Of a stretch of 64,000 nucleotides of DNA, positions 17,343 through 28,100 are shown one piece after another. How positions within the stretch are numbered: position 1 is the stretch's first letter; each line of letters starts with the position of its first letter. The stretch is from Saprospira grandis DSM 2844 (lineage in GTDB: Bacteria > Bacteroidota > Bacteroidia > Chitinophagales > Saprospiraceae): positions 3,726,614 through 3,790,613 of the forward strand of contig NZ_JH719942.1 of the NCBI RefSeq assembly GCF_000275825.1, read 5' to 3'. Position numbers and translations under genes: made by a program. A model generated the notes under the pieces. The model made no database searches and was not told the DNA's origin. It was given only the letters and a program-made list of their open reading frames with translations.

Positions 17343-17509
17343 CGCCTAGGGACAAGCCCCTAGGCTAATCCAATGGAGTCAGCCCTAAAGGGCCTCAAAG
17401 GTTGATATATGGGGCCTTGCTAAGTAGTTGTTGCAGAGAAGGTCCTTATCCAAAGGCCCTCTTTAGAGGGCTGTCTAAAAAAGCTAGCCTAGGGGCTTGT
17501 CCCTAGGCG
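17343..17509. mobile_element. 167-bp MITE-like element with perfect 25-bp terminal inverted repeats
   Basis: The left end 17343-17367 (CGCCTAGGGACAAGCCCC, then TAGGCTA) is the exact reverse complement of 17485-17509. Each end is itself a palindrome centred in CCTAGGG..CCCCTAGG. The interior contains GTCAGCCCTAAAGGGCCTC and AAAGGCCCTCTTTAGAGGGC hairpins. A second copy with the same interior lies at 63630-63791. No coding capacity, so if mobile it would need a transposase in trans. Confidence 0.65.
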
Positions 17510-17607
17510 CAGGAATAAAATTTTAAACAGCGCCCAATAGTTGCTATTGGGGCATTATTTAGATATATTTAGGATATAATATTTTTGTACCCCATAATTA
17601 TACTCCT

Positions 17608-18303
17608 ATGTATCAAAACCCAAACTGGATAGCGCTTAGAAATTTCTTTTATACGGATACAAGAGGGTCCTTCAAAAAAATGTATCAGTTGTCTACAGAT
17701 CATTTGAGCAAGCTTCGAATCAAAGCGGCTACAGATCCTGCTATTCAAGATATCTTGATCTTCTTTGAGCCTTTCTATCTTACTTTTTTGGAGCAGTACG
17801 AGCGTTCTATTGATGGGCGTACGGCTTATCATGCAAAAACAGCTGAATTTATGGCCTTGCTAGGAGAAGTGACGGGGCCTATGCTTCGTCGTTGGGCTGC
17901 TGAGATTCAGATGACCTATGATAGCAAGAGTCGTCAGTACAAAAGTTTTTTTCCGCAAGGGCGCACTATTTTTAGCAGAGCTAAGCTTGACGATCGGATT
18001 CAGTTGGTTAAAACCTTGGGGCGTAGCTTAGTCCGTGATTCTCAATTGGTCCATCTTGGCAGGACCGTACTGCTTTATGGCCAGCAACTAGAAGATCTCC
18101 GGGATGAGCAGCAGGGGCTAGAATACAGCTATAGCAACAACTCTACTTTACTAGAGCAGCATCGGGAAGAGCTGTCTTTGGGGCTTTTTGCAAGTTTTGC
18201 TCGTTTAGAGTTTCATTACTATCGAGACATTAAGCAAGTGGCTGACTTTTATGAGCTCAAGTATTTTCGTACTGCTTCTGTGGTAAAATCATCGGTTGAG
18301 TAA
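17608..18303 (+). CDS. Hypothetical helical protein
   Basis: 231 residues, no signal peptide or membrane segment, mostly predicted helical (for example SFKKMYQLSTDHLSKLRIKA and TLLEQHREELSLGLFASFARLEFHYYRDIKQVADFYEL). It contains many aromatic and basic residues. I do not recognise a family. It stands alone between the MITE-like element and a terminator. Similar stand-alone proteins of about 230 residues are typical of accessory DNA in this phylum, but no role can be assigned. Confidence 0.6.
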   Translation: MYQNPNWIALRNFFYTDTRGSFKKMYQLSTDHLSKLRIKAATDPAIQDILIFFEPFYLTFLEQYERSIDGRTAYHAKTAEFMALLGEVTGPMLRRWAAEIQMTYDSKSRQYKSFFPQGRTIFSRAKLDDRIQLVKTLGRSLVRDSQLVHLGRTVLLYGQQLEDLRDEQQGLEYSYSNNSTLLEQHREELSLGLFASFARLEFHYYRDIKQVADFYELKYFRTASVVKSSVE

Positions 18304-18326
18304 ATGCAGTCTAAGAGTTGTGGGTT

Positions 18327-18375
18327 CTGAAAACCTAAGCCCCTGTTTTCTATTCTGGAAGCGGGGGCTTTTCAG
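18327..18375 (+). terminator. Rho-independent terminator after the helical protein gene
   Basis: CTGAAAA..AAGCCCC paired with GGGGCTT..TTTCAG around an irregular loop, 24 bases after the stop codon. Confidence 0.65.
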
Positions 18376-18386
18376 CTATATTCATT

Positions 18387-18526
18387 CTACAGGCCCGAAG
18401 GGCCGCAGGCCTAGCGATGCGGCGGGGTGGCCGTAGGCCAGACCCAGGCGGCGCAGCCGCCGCAGGGCCGAGCGAACAGCGAGCCCCAAAGCGTAGCGCC
18501 GCTGAGCGAAGCGAGGCGGAGGCCCC
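18387..18526 (-). repeat. GC-rich intergenic mosaic repeat, type B, reverse
   Basis: On the minus strand begins GGGGCCTCCGCC, continues GGCGCTACGCTTTGGGGCTC, the core CGCTGTTCGCTCGGCCC, and ends GCATCGCTAGGCC with a GGCCCTTCGGGCC hairpin. Confidence 0.8.
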
Positions 18527-18561
18527 AAAAAAAGAACAGTAAGTTCTTATTGCAGAGGGGG

Positions 18562-18987
18562 TTAATTAGTTTTAAAGAGAGCTTGGTGGATATAATTTTG
18601 TTCTTTGGGGGAGAGGTTTTGGAGGCAGGGCCAATCTTTTTTGGCTAATTGTATAGCTTGGTAGGGCAGGAGTTGGTGTTGGCTGAGGCTATCTTTGAGG
18701 GCGAGGAGGAGGGGATCTTGTTGGCGCCATTTATAGAGTTGTTTAGGGCCATATTGGGAGACTATAAAAGCGAGGGTATGGGGCCAGAGCGAGTCATTTA
18801 ATTCGCTTTTTTGCCAAAGATGTTTAAATTGAAGGAGGCGTCGGTCTGCTTGATGATTGGGACCATTTTTTTCGGCTTCAAAAAGCTGAAGGAGGGCTTC
18901 ATTCGTATTAGTCGTATTGGGGGCTTGGCAGGCCGAGAGCAGAGTGAAAAAGAAAAGGAAAAAAAGGGGAAGAGGCGGCAAACTCAT
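18562..18987 (-). CDS. Small lipoprotein of unknown function
   Basis: 141 residues. A strongly hydrophobic signal (PLPLFFLFFFTLLSAC) ends at Cys20, followed by a Asn/Thr-rich linker. The mature part is helical with two Trp-Lys/Leu segments (KHLWQKSELNDSLWPHTL) and a DWPCLQNLSPKEQNYIHQAL tail. Unrecognised family. It is divergent from the giant adhesin gene; the space between the two starts (130 bp) contains the adhesin promoter candidate. Confidence 0.7.
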   Translation of the reverse strand: MSLPPLPLFFLFFFTLLSACQAPNTTNTNEALLQLFEAEKNGPNHQADRRLLQFKHLWQKSELNDSLWPHTLAFIVSQYGPKQLYKWRQQDPLLLALKDSLSQHQLLPYQAIQLAKKDWPCLQNLSPKEQNYIHQALFKTN

Positions 18988-19031
18988 AAGAAGATACGTT
19001 GAATAAGTATAAATGAAACAAGCGAAAGAGA

Positions 19032-19064
19032 TTGGGCGGATTCTACAAATTTATTGTAAATTTG
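19032..19064 (+). promoter_or_regulatory. Candidate Bacteroidota promoter of the giant adhesin gene
   Basis: TTG at 19032-19034, 22 bp spacer, then TAAATTTG at 19057-19064, matching TAnnTTTG. A start near 19071 would give a leader of about 47 nt. Confidence 0.5.
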
Positions 19065-19117
19065 TCGGCAAAGTGGTAAGAAAAGAAGCCATTTCAAAAA
19101 AGCAACCTAAGTAATAT

Positions 19118-22100
19118 ATGAGTAACAGACCTTTACAACAGTTAATAATTCTTGCGGTCTTTTGTCTGTCTGCTGTAAGCATACCGCTTACGGTTTGGGG
19201 GCAAACGGTACAGCGATGTGTAACAGGAAATACGGTAACAGCTTCTGGAACGGCTAGTTCTGGGGCGGTTATTTTTAGTTCGCCGGGAGATTTTGCGCCG
19301 GGTCAGCAGATAGCTGATGTGGAAGTGGAGTTGACCTGGTCTGTAGTGCCCAATGCCTGCGGAAGTGGGGTAGGGGGTACAGTTGATTTGTCGGATATAG
19401 GTTTTGAGTTAGTTTCTCCTACGGGGACCGTGGTACGTTTGGTACAGACGGCGGCGCAGGGGGGAGCTACTTATAGTGGAGCTACGGCGGTAAATAGCTT
19501 AGTGACTACCTTTGCCTTTGGCGGGGCGGTACAGGGGGCTAGTCCTGCTGCGGGAACCTATGCAGCGGCTCAGTCTTTATCGGCTTATTGGGGGGAGAAT
19601 CCTGCGGGGAGTTGGACCTTGAACGTCATTCATGATGGTGGGGGGAGTTCTCCGGTTTGTGTAGAGAACCTTTGTATTCAGCTTTCGGCTTGTACGCCGG
19701 GTAGTTTGGCTGCTCTTTGTCAGGCTACGGCTTCGGTTGCTTTGGATGCTAGTGGAAACCACAGCTATGAATTTATAGATGTAGATAATGGATCGGATAC
19801 GACTTGTTATTTGCAGTCGGCGGTATTTTCTCCGGCTACGGCTAGTTGTACTGATGTAGGGGCTGGGCTGGTAACGGTACAGATGACTTTAACGGATCGA
19901 TTGGGTAATAGTGATTTTTGTTTTACGGATGTAACGGTACAGGATGTAACGGCACCGGAGATTGATGCCTGTACGGCTTACCCTTCCGTGTGGGACACTA
20001 TTTATTTGGACAATACGGGAGTGGGGGCCTATGATGCGGCTGCGGCCATTGTGGCTACGGATGCTTGTGGAGTGAGCAATGAATTGGTTTCTCAGCAGGT
20101 GAACTTTCCTTTTACCTTTGGGCCGGTTCGCAACTTTGATTGTTCGAACAAAGGGACCAACAACATTTTCTTTCAGGCGGCAGATCCTTCTGGAAACGTA
20201 CAGACCTTTGGGCCGATTAATGGTTGCCGGGCCAGAGTTGTTGTTTTTGATACGATTGCGCCTACGGCTCTTTGTCAAGATACTACTGTATACTTAGACA
20301 ATACGGGTAATGCAACCATTGATGGTAGTTTTATTGATGATGGCAGTAATGATATTTGCACCCCTTCTAATCTGTTGCAATATCAGGTGAATGGGGCAAC
20401 AACCGTAACCTATAATGCGAGTAATATTGTAGCTTCGCCTAATAATGTGACCTTAACGGTTGTAGAGGCGCAATCTGCTGCGCAGGGGGGGAGTAATACT
20501 GCTACTTGCTCGGCTTTGGTGACTGTTTTGGATACTACAGTACCTACGGCTATTTGTAGAAACCTTACTATAGATTTGGATCCTGCGGGTAATGCGACCT
20601 TATTGGCCGATAGCGTAGGAATTTTGAGTACGGATAACAGTGGTTCTCCTTTGAGCTTTAGTTATTCTGGGGGGGCGACGACAGTAAGTTATGATTGTAG
20701 TAATTTGGGGATAAATACGGTAACTATTATTGTGGCGGACCCTTCTGGCAACCTAGACTCTTGTACGGCTACGATTACGGTAAGAGATACTACGGCTCCT
20801 ACAGTGATTTGTCAGCCGGCTACCATTTACTTAGATAACAACGGACAGGCTAGTTTGGCTGCGACAGATGTAGACAATGGCAGTTCGGATGTTTGTGATC
20901 CTTCGCCTACTCTTTTGATTGATGGGCAGGCGACTTTAAATTATGGTTGTGGGCAATTGGGTGCTGGGAATACAGTAACTTTAACGGTAGAAGATGCTTC
21001 GGCTAATATTGACTCTTGTCAATCTGTGGTGACTGTTTTGGATACGGTAGCTCCTGTAGCCAACTGTCAGAACATCACGGTATATCTAGATGCTTCGGGG
21101 CAGGTCCTTGTCAATGCGGCAGATGTAAACAATACGGGAACGCCTTCATCGGATAACTGCGGTATTGTCAATGAATATATAAACAACCAGGCCAGCCTTA
21201 GTTTTGATTGTTCGGCGGTAGGGGCGGTACAAACAGTATCTTATTTGGTAGAGGATGCCTCGGGGAACTTAGATTCTTGTCAGGCAGACATTACCGTTTT
21301 GGATACGCTAGCGCCTGCGGCAATTTGTCAGAACATTAGTGTAAGTTTGGACCCAGTAAGTGGCCAAGTTGTAGTGAATGCAGCAGATATAGACAATGGA
21401 AGCAGTGACAACTGTCCTGCCTTTGTTTTGCGTATTAATGGGCAGACTGCGGTAACTTATGACTGTAGTCAATTGGGGAACAATACAGCCACTTTAGTGA
21501 TAGAGGATGCATCGGGCAACCTAGACTCTTGTCAGGCCATTGTAGAAGTATTGGACCAAACGGCTCCGGATATGCAATGTCAGGCGAGCATTAGTTTACC
21601 TTTGGATGCTAGTGGTCAGGCCACGGTAGTGCCAGCAGACATTGATAATGGTAGCACTGACAACTGTACGGTATTAAACTTAACCGTCAATGGTCAGCCT
21701 TCTTTGAGCTTTGATTGTACACAATTGAACAACAATACGGTTTGGTTGATTGGAACAGACGGTTCTTCTAATGTAGACTCTTGTTCTACGATTGTGAATG
21801 TACAGGATACGACTTCTCCTGTTGCGCAATGTTTGAACATTGATGCCTATCTGGATGCTGTGGGTTTGGCTACAGTTGTACCTGCTGATGTAGATGACAA
21901 CAGTACGGACAACTGTGCAATCATTAACTATACAGTAAATAATGGCGGGCAGGTGAACTTTAGCTGTACGGATATTGGTGCGCAGACCGTCACTTTAGAG
22001 GTAACGGATGCCAATGCCAATGCGAATAGCTGTGCGGCTACGGTGACCGTAAGAGATACTTTTGCTCCTGATGCGCTTTGTCGGACTCGTCCATTGAACG

Positions 22101-25100
22101 TTAGTCTCAATCCATCTGGTCAGGTTGCTGTATTGGCGACCAGCATAGATAGTGCAAGTACCGACAACTGTGGAACCACCAACTTACAGCTCAATGGAGC
22201 AGGGCAAGTTAATTTTGATTGTGATGATTTAGGATCAAATACGGTTAATCTAGTGGTATCGGATAATGCTGGCAATGCAGACTCTTGTACGGCAACGGTA
22301 GTCGTTAATGATAATCAGTTTCCCCTAGCGCTTTGTCAGGCCGACACCGCTATTTTGGATCAGAATGGGGAGGCCACCTTATACCCTATAGACATTATTG
22401 ACCCTGCTAGTGGAGACAACTGTGCAATTGTAGATAGTACGATTAACAATGCGGCTAGTCAGTTGTATGACTGTAGCAGCCTGACTATTTTGACGGGAAC
22501 GCCAGTTTTGGCTACTTTAGAAATTACGGATGCTGCGGGTAATCCTTCTAGCTGTCAGTCTCAGATTACGGTATTGGATACTATTGCGCCCAATGCGATA
22601 TGTAGAAACATTACGGTGGTCTTGAACTCTACGGGGCAGGCGGTAGTGAGTGGGACTGATATTGATGGTGGTTCTACCGACAACTGTGCGATTACGACTT
22701 ACTTTATTGATGGGGCCAACTCAGTAACTTATGGTTGTGCTGATATTGGGACCAACAGTGCTCAATTGATTGTAGAAGATGCCTCTGGAAATAGAGATAC
22801 TTGTACGGCTACAGTAACGGTAACAGACAATCAGTTGCCTAGGGCGCTTTGTCAGAACATCACGGTATATTTGGATATCAATGGTCAGGCTGTAGTGAAT
22901 GCCGTAGATATTGATGGGGGATCTTCTGACAACTGTAGTCCGATTACGCTACTTATCAATAACCAGCCAAGCTTTACTTATACATGTGCTCAGGCGGGTT
23001 TGACGGTTAATGCTCAATTATCGGTAGAAGATCCTTCAGGCAATGTAAGCTTTTGTACGGCCCAGGTGACGGTAAGAGATACTATAGCACCTCAGGCCAA
23101 CTGTAACAGTCCGATTGATATTTTCTTGAACAGTAGTGGGACGGCTACGGTAACGGCGGCCCAGGTGAATGGTGGATCTACCGATAACTGTGGAGTAACG
23201 GCGGTGAGTTTATCGGGAAGCAACACGCAGACTTTTGACTGTAGTCAGATTGGGGTAAATACAGTGACCTTGATTGTTCGGGATGCGGCGGCTAATGTAG
23301 ACAGCTGTGTAGCGACAATTAACGTTTCGGACCAATTGGCTCCTACTGCAGATTGTAGAAACATTTTGGCTTATTTGGATAACAATGGCCAGGTGGTGGT
23401 GAGCACTTCTGATGTAGACAATGGTAGTGATGACAACTGTGGTACGCCAGCTTTGAGCTTCTTGAATGGTTTGGATACTGTTATTTATAGTTGTGCCAAC
23501 TTGGGTAGTCCTAATCTCTTGTCTTTGGTGGCCACGGATTCTACTGGAAATGCGGATACTTGTCAGTCTTTGGTGACGGTATTGGATACTCTAGCGCCTG
23601 TTGCTCGATGCCAGAACATTAGTGTTCAGCTAGATGCGGTAACTGGACAAGTTACTGTTCAGGCCATTGATGTGGATGCAGGATCTACGGACAATTGTGG
23701 AACATTGAGTTATTTAATCAATGGACAGAATAGCTTGAGCTATGACTGTAGTAGTTTGGGCCAAGATACGGTAACCCTTAGTGTAACAGATGGACAGGGC
23801 TTGATCAGCAGCTGTCAGGCTATTATTACGGTAGAGGATCTTACTCCTCCAACAATGCAGTGTCAAAATATCAATGCTTATTTGGATGCTAGTGGTAGTG
23901 TAACCATTTTGCCTTCAGATATTGATAATGGAACAAGCGACAACTGTGGACTGCTCAGTTTGACCATTAACCGTCAAGCTTCGGTTAGTGTGAGCTGTGC
24001 AGTAGCTGGCCCCAATGTATTTACGCTTTATGCTACAGATGTAAATGGCAATGAAGATTCTTGTCAGGCTATAGTAACCATTATTGATACGATTGCCCCA
24101 ACTGCTATTTGCCAAAACATAGATGTTTATCTGGACATCAATGGTGATGCTCGGGTATTGCCTTCAGATATTGATAATGGATCTAATGACAACTGTACGA
24201 TTGTTAACTATCTCATTAACGGCAGTTCCTTTGTGGACTACACTTGTTTAGAGATTGGTAGCAATACAGTGAGTTTAGTGGTAGAAGATGCTGCTGGTCT
24301 ACAGGATAGTTGTCAGGCTACGGTAACTGTACATGATACTCTTCCGCCTACAATGGTGTGTCGTACGCCGCTCTTCCGCAACTTGGATAACAACGGACAG
24401 TTGGTTATTCAGTACTTTACATTAGATAATGGTTCTAATGATGCCTGTGGTATTCAGAACTATGCGCTTTCTCAGGATACTTTTGACTGTAGTCATATTG
24501 GGGCCAATACGGTTATGCTTTATGCTACAGACTTTAATGGAAATACAGATTCTTGTAGCAGTACCTTGAATATTCAGGATGCTACGGCTCCTATGGCTTC
24601 TTGTCAGAACGTACAGCTATTGTTGGATAGCAGTGGTACGGTGGTGCTTTATCCTCAGCAATTGGATGATGGTTCTACCGATAACTGTGCAGTAGCCTAT
24701 TTTGAGGTGAACAACCAAGATAGTTTGATTTTAGACTGTACGAATATAGGGAGTCAGTTTCTTACTTTGACCGTTTATGACTCTTCTAATATTCAGGCAA
24801 GTTGTTTCTCCAATGTTACCGTTTTTGACTCAATGCCTCCGGTAGCTGTTTGTCAGTCTATTACCGTGCAGCTAGATGCAGCGGGTAATGTTACTGTAGG
24901 CGCTACCGATTTGGATGGCGGTTCTACAGATAACTGCGCTATCAACTCTATTCTTTTTGATGATGGTACGGCTAGCCGCAGCTTTGATTGTAGTCAGTTG
25001 GGGGCCAATACGGCTAATATTGTCGTGACGGATGCCAATGGTAATCGCGATACTTGTTCTGCCATTATTACGGTAGAGGATGTCACTGATCCTATTGCAA

Positions 25101-28100
25101 GCTGTCAGGCGGCTACAGTATATGTAGATGCCAATGGTTTGGCCCAGATTGATCCAGCTGTTATTGATAATAACAGTAGTGATGCCTGTGGTATTGATAG
25201 TATGGTAGTGTCTCCTGCTCAACTTAACTGTAGTAATATTGCTGCTCCAGTATCAGTTACATTGACTGTTTTTGATCCTAGTGGCAACAGCAATAGCTGT
25301 ACGACCAACCTAGTGGTTCAGGATACTTTGCCGCCCACTATGATTTGCCAAAATGCTACTGTTTATGTAGACCAAAACGGCTTTGTCAATGTGCCCGCCT
25401 CTGTAATTGATGGGGGATCTATTGACGCCTGTGGCCCTGTTAGCTTGGCCATCAATGGCGCAAGTAACCAAATTTATACTTGTGATAGTTTGGGCCTACG
25501 CACGGCCATCCTAACCGCTACCGATATTTATGGTAATAGCGATACTTGCCAGGCGCAATTGACGGTTTTGGATACGGTGGCTCCCGACGCTATTTGTCGT
25601 GCTCCATTTGAGGCCTTCCTAGATGGAAACACTGGCTTGGCTACAGTCCAAGCTCCTCAGGCAGATAGCGCAAGTAGCGATAACTGTAGCTTAGATCCCT
25701 CTAGCTATTTGCTAAACGGTCAAACGGCGCTAACTTTTGATTGTACCGATGCCGGGACAAACCAAAACGTAGTCCTTACCGTAACTGATAGCTCTGGAAC
25801 CTCTAGCACTTGTTCTACCGAAATTATTGTTCGAGATACAACGGCTCCTGTGGCCAACTGTAGAGCAACACTTTCAGTTAACTTAGACGCCATTAACGGT
25901 TTGGCTACGGTAAATGCGAGCACACTCAATAACAACAGTACAGATGTCTGTGCACCACCACTTAGCTACCTCATCAATGGGCAGCCTTCTTATCAGTATA
26001 GCTGTTCTGAAATTGGAAACAACACGGCTACCTTGACGGTCACTGATCCTACGGGTAACTTTAGTACTTGTACCACCCAAGTAACCGTAAATGATGTGAC
26101 TAGCCCCAATGCACAATGTAACTTCAATGTGCAAGTACAGCTAGATACAAGCGGACAGCTAGTGGTTCAAGGAATTGACCTAGATAATGGCTCCTCCGAC
26201 AACTGTGGAGTAACTACTTACCTCATCAACGGACAAGCTTCGCAAACTTTTGATTGCTCTAATATTGGAAATACCTTGGTGACCCTAACGGTACAGGATT
26301 CTAGTGGTAACCCCAGTAGCTGTTCTTCTGTGGTGAATGTTCAAGATACCATTGCTCCCGTAGCAGTTTGTCCTACTACTCCCGTAGATGTCTACCTAGA
26401 TTCTTCTGGAATTGTACAGGTGGCCGCCGCAACAATTGATAGCGCTAGCTATGATAACTGTGGCATCCAAACCTATTTGATTAACAACACTAGCGCACAA
26501 AGCTATACTTGCCAAAATATTGGCCTAAATGGCGCTACCCTAATTGTTAGAGACCCCTCTAACCAACAGGCAAGCTGTGCTGTAGACGTTAATGTACTCG
26601 ATACTATTGCTCCTCTGGCAATTTGCCAAGACGTAACGGTCACGCTAAATGCAACAACAGGCCAAGGCACTGTAGATGCTACTAGCCTCGATAATGGTTC
26701 TACCGATAACTGCGGAATCAATAGCTATCAAATCAATGGACAGGCACAAGCTAGCTTTGATTGTAGTAATGCAGGCGTAAATGTAGTGACGCTTACGGTA
26801 ACAGATAATCAAGGGACCACTAGCCAATGTCTATCTAATGTGACGGTGGTGGATAATAGCCAACCCACCATTAGCTGTACAAACGGCAATGTTTATCTGG
26901 ACCTCAACGGAGATGTTTCTGTTTTGCCTACCGATTTTGCTACTGGAAACGATGCTTGTGGTATCCTTTCTTGGACCATTGATAGCTTGCCACAACGACT
27001 ATATGATTGTTCCGCTATTGGCCAAACTTTCCAAGATACTATTCGAGCTAGCGACCCTTCTGGAAATACCGCCAGCTGCTTGACCCAAATTACGGTGCTC
27101 GATACTATCGCTCCTCAAGCCAATTGCAGAAATATTACGGTCCAATTGGATAGCTTCGGTAATGTGAATATTGCTGCAGTACAGATGGACAATAACAGCA
27201 ATGATAATTGCTCGATTACTACTTACTTGATCAATAACCAACCCTCTATTAGCTTCAACTGCGCCGATACTGGCCAAAATATAGCTACCCTGACGGTGGT
27301 AGACCCCGCCGGAAACCGCGACTCTTGCCAAGCTACTATTACCGTAGAAGACAATATCGCTCCTGTAGTTATCTGCCAAAATATTACGGTCCAATTAAAT
27401 GCAAACGGTACGGTAACAGTTCCCGCTACTAGCGTGGATAACGGCTCTTCCGATGCTTGCGGCCCCTTGAGCTATACGATTAACGGCCAAACGGCTATTA
27501 CTTACAACTGTACCAATATTGGAAGCAATCAGGTGCAGCTAGAAGTCATTGATGCAAACGGCAATGCCTCAACTTGTCAGGCTACTATTACGGTAGAAGA
27601 TAATCTGGCCCCCGCTGTTAGCTGCCAAGCCTTTACGCTTTATCTAGATAATGGCGGAAACGGAACGGTTCGCCCTGTCGATGTAGTCGATATGAGCAAT
27701 AGCAGCGATAACTGTAGCATTTTTGCTTATACAGTAAATGGTTCTACAACTGGTGTGAACTATAGCTGCGCAGATATCGGACAAGATACCGTCATGGTGA
27801 TCGCTACCGACTTTAGCAATAATGCAGATACTTGTTATGCTGCTGTGACTATTGTCGATACGACTGCTCCTGTAGTAAACTGTAACAACATTCTAGTGAA
27901 CCTCACGGCCTCGGGGGTAGATACGCTAAGCGCTCAGCAACTAGGCGTAAATACCAATGATGCCTGTGGTATTGATACCGTACTCATTAGCCCGCAAGTG
28001 ATTACTTGTGCCGATATTGGCGTGGTGCCTGTTACCGTAACAGCCATTGATGTGAATGGGGTATCTAGTACTTGTATCTCTGATGTGACGGTGGTCCTCG

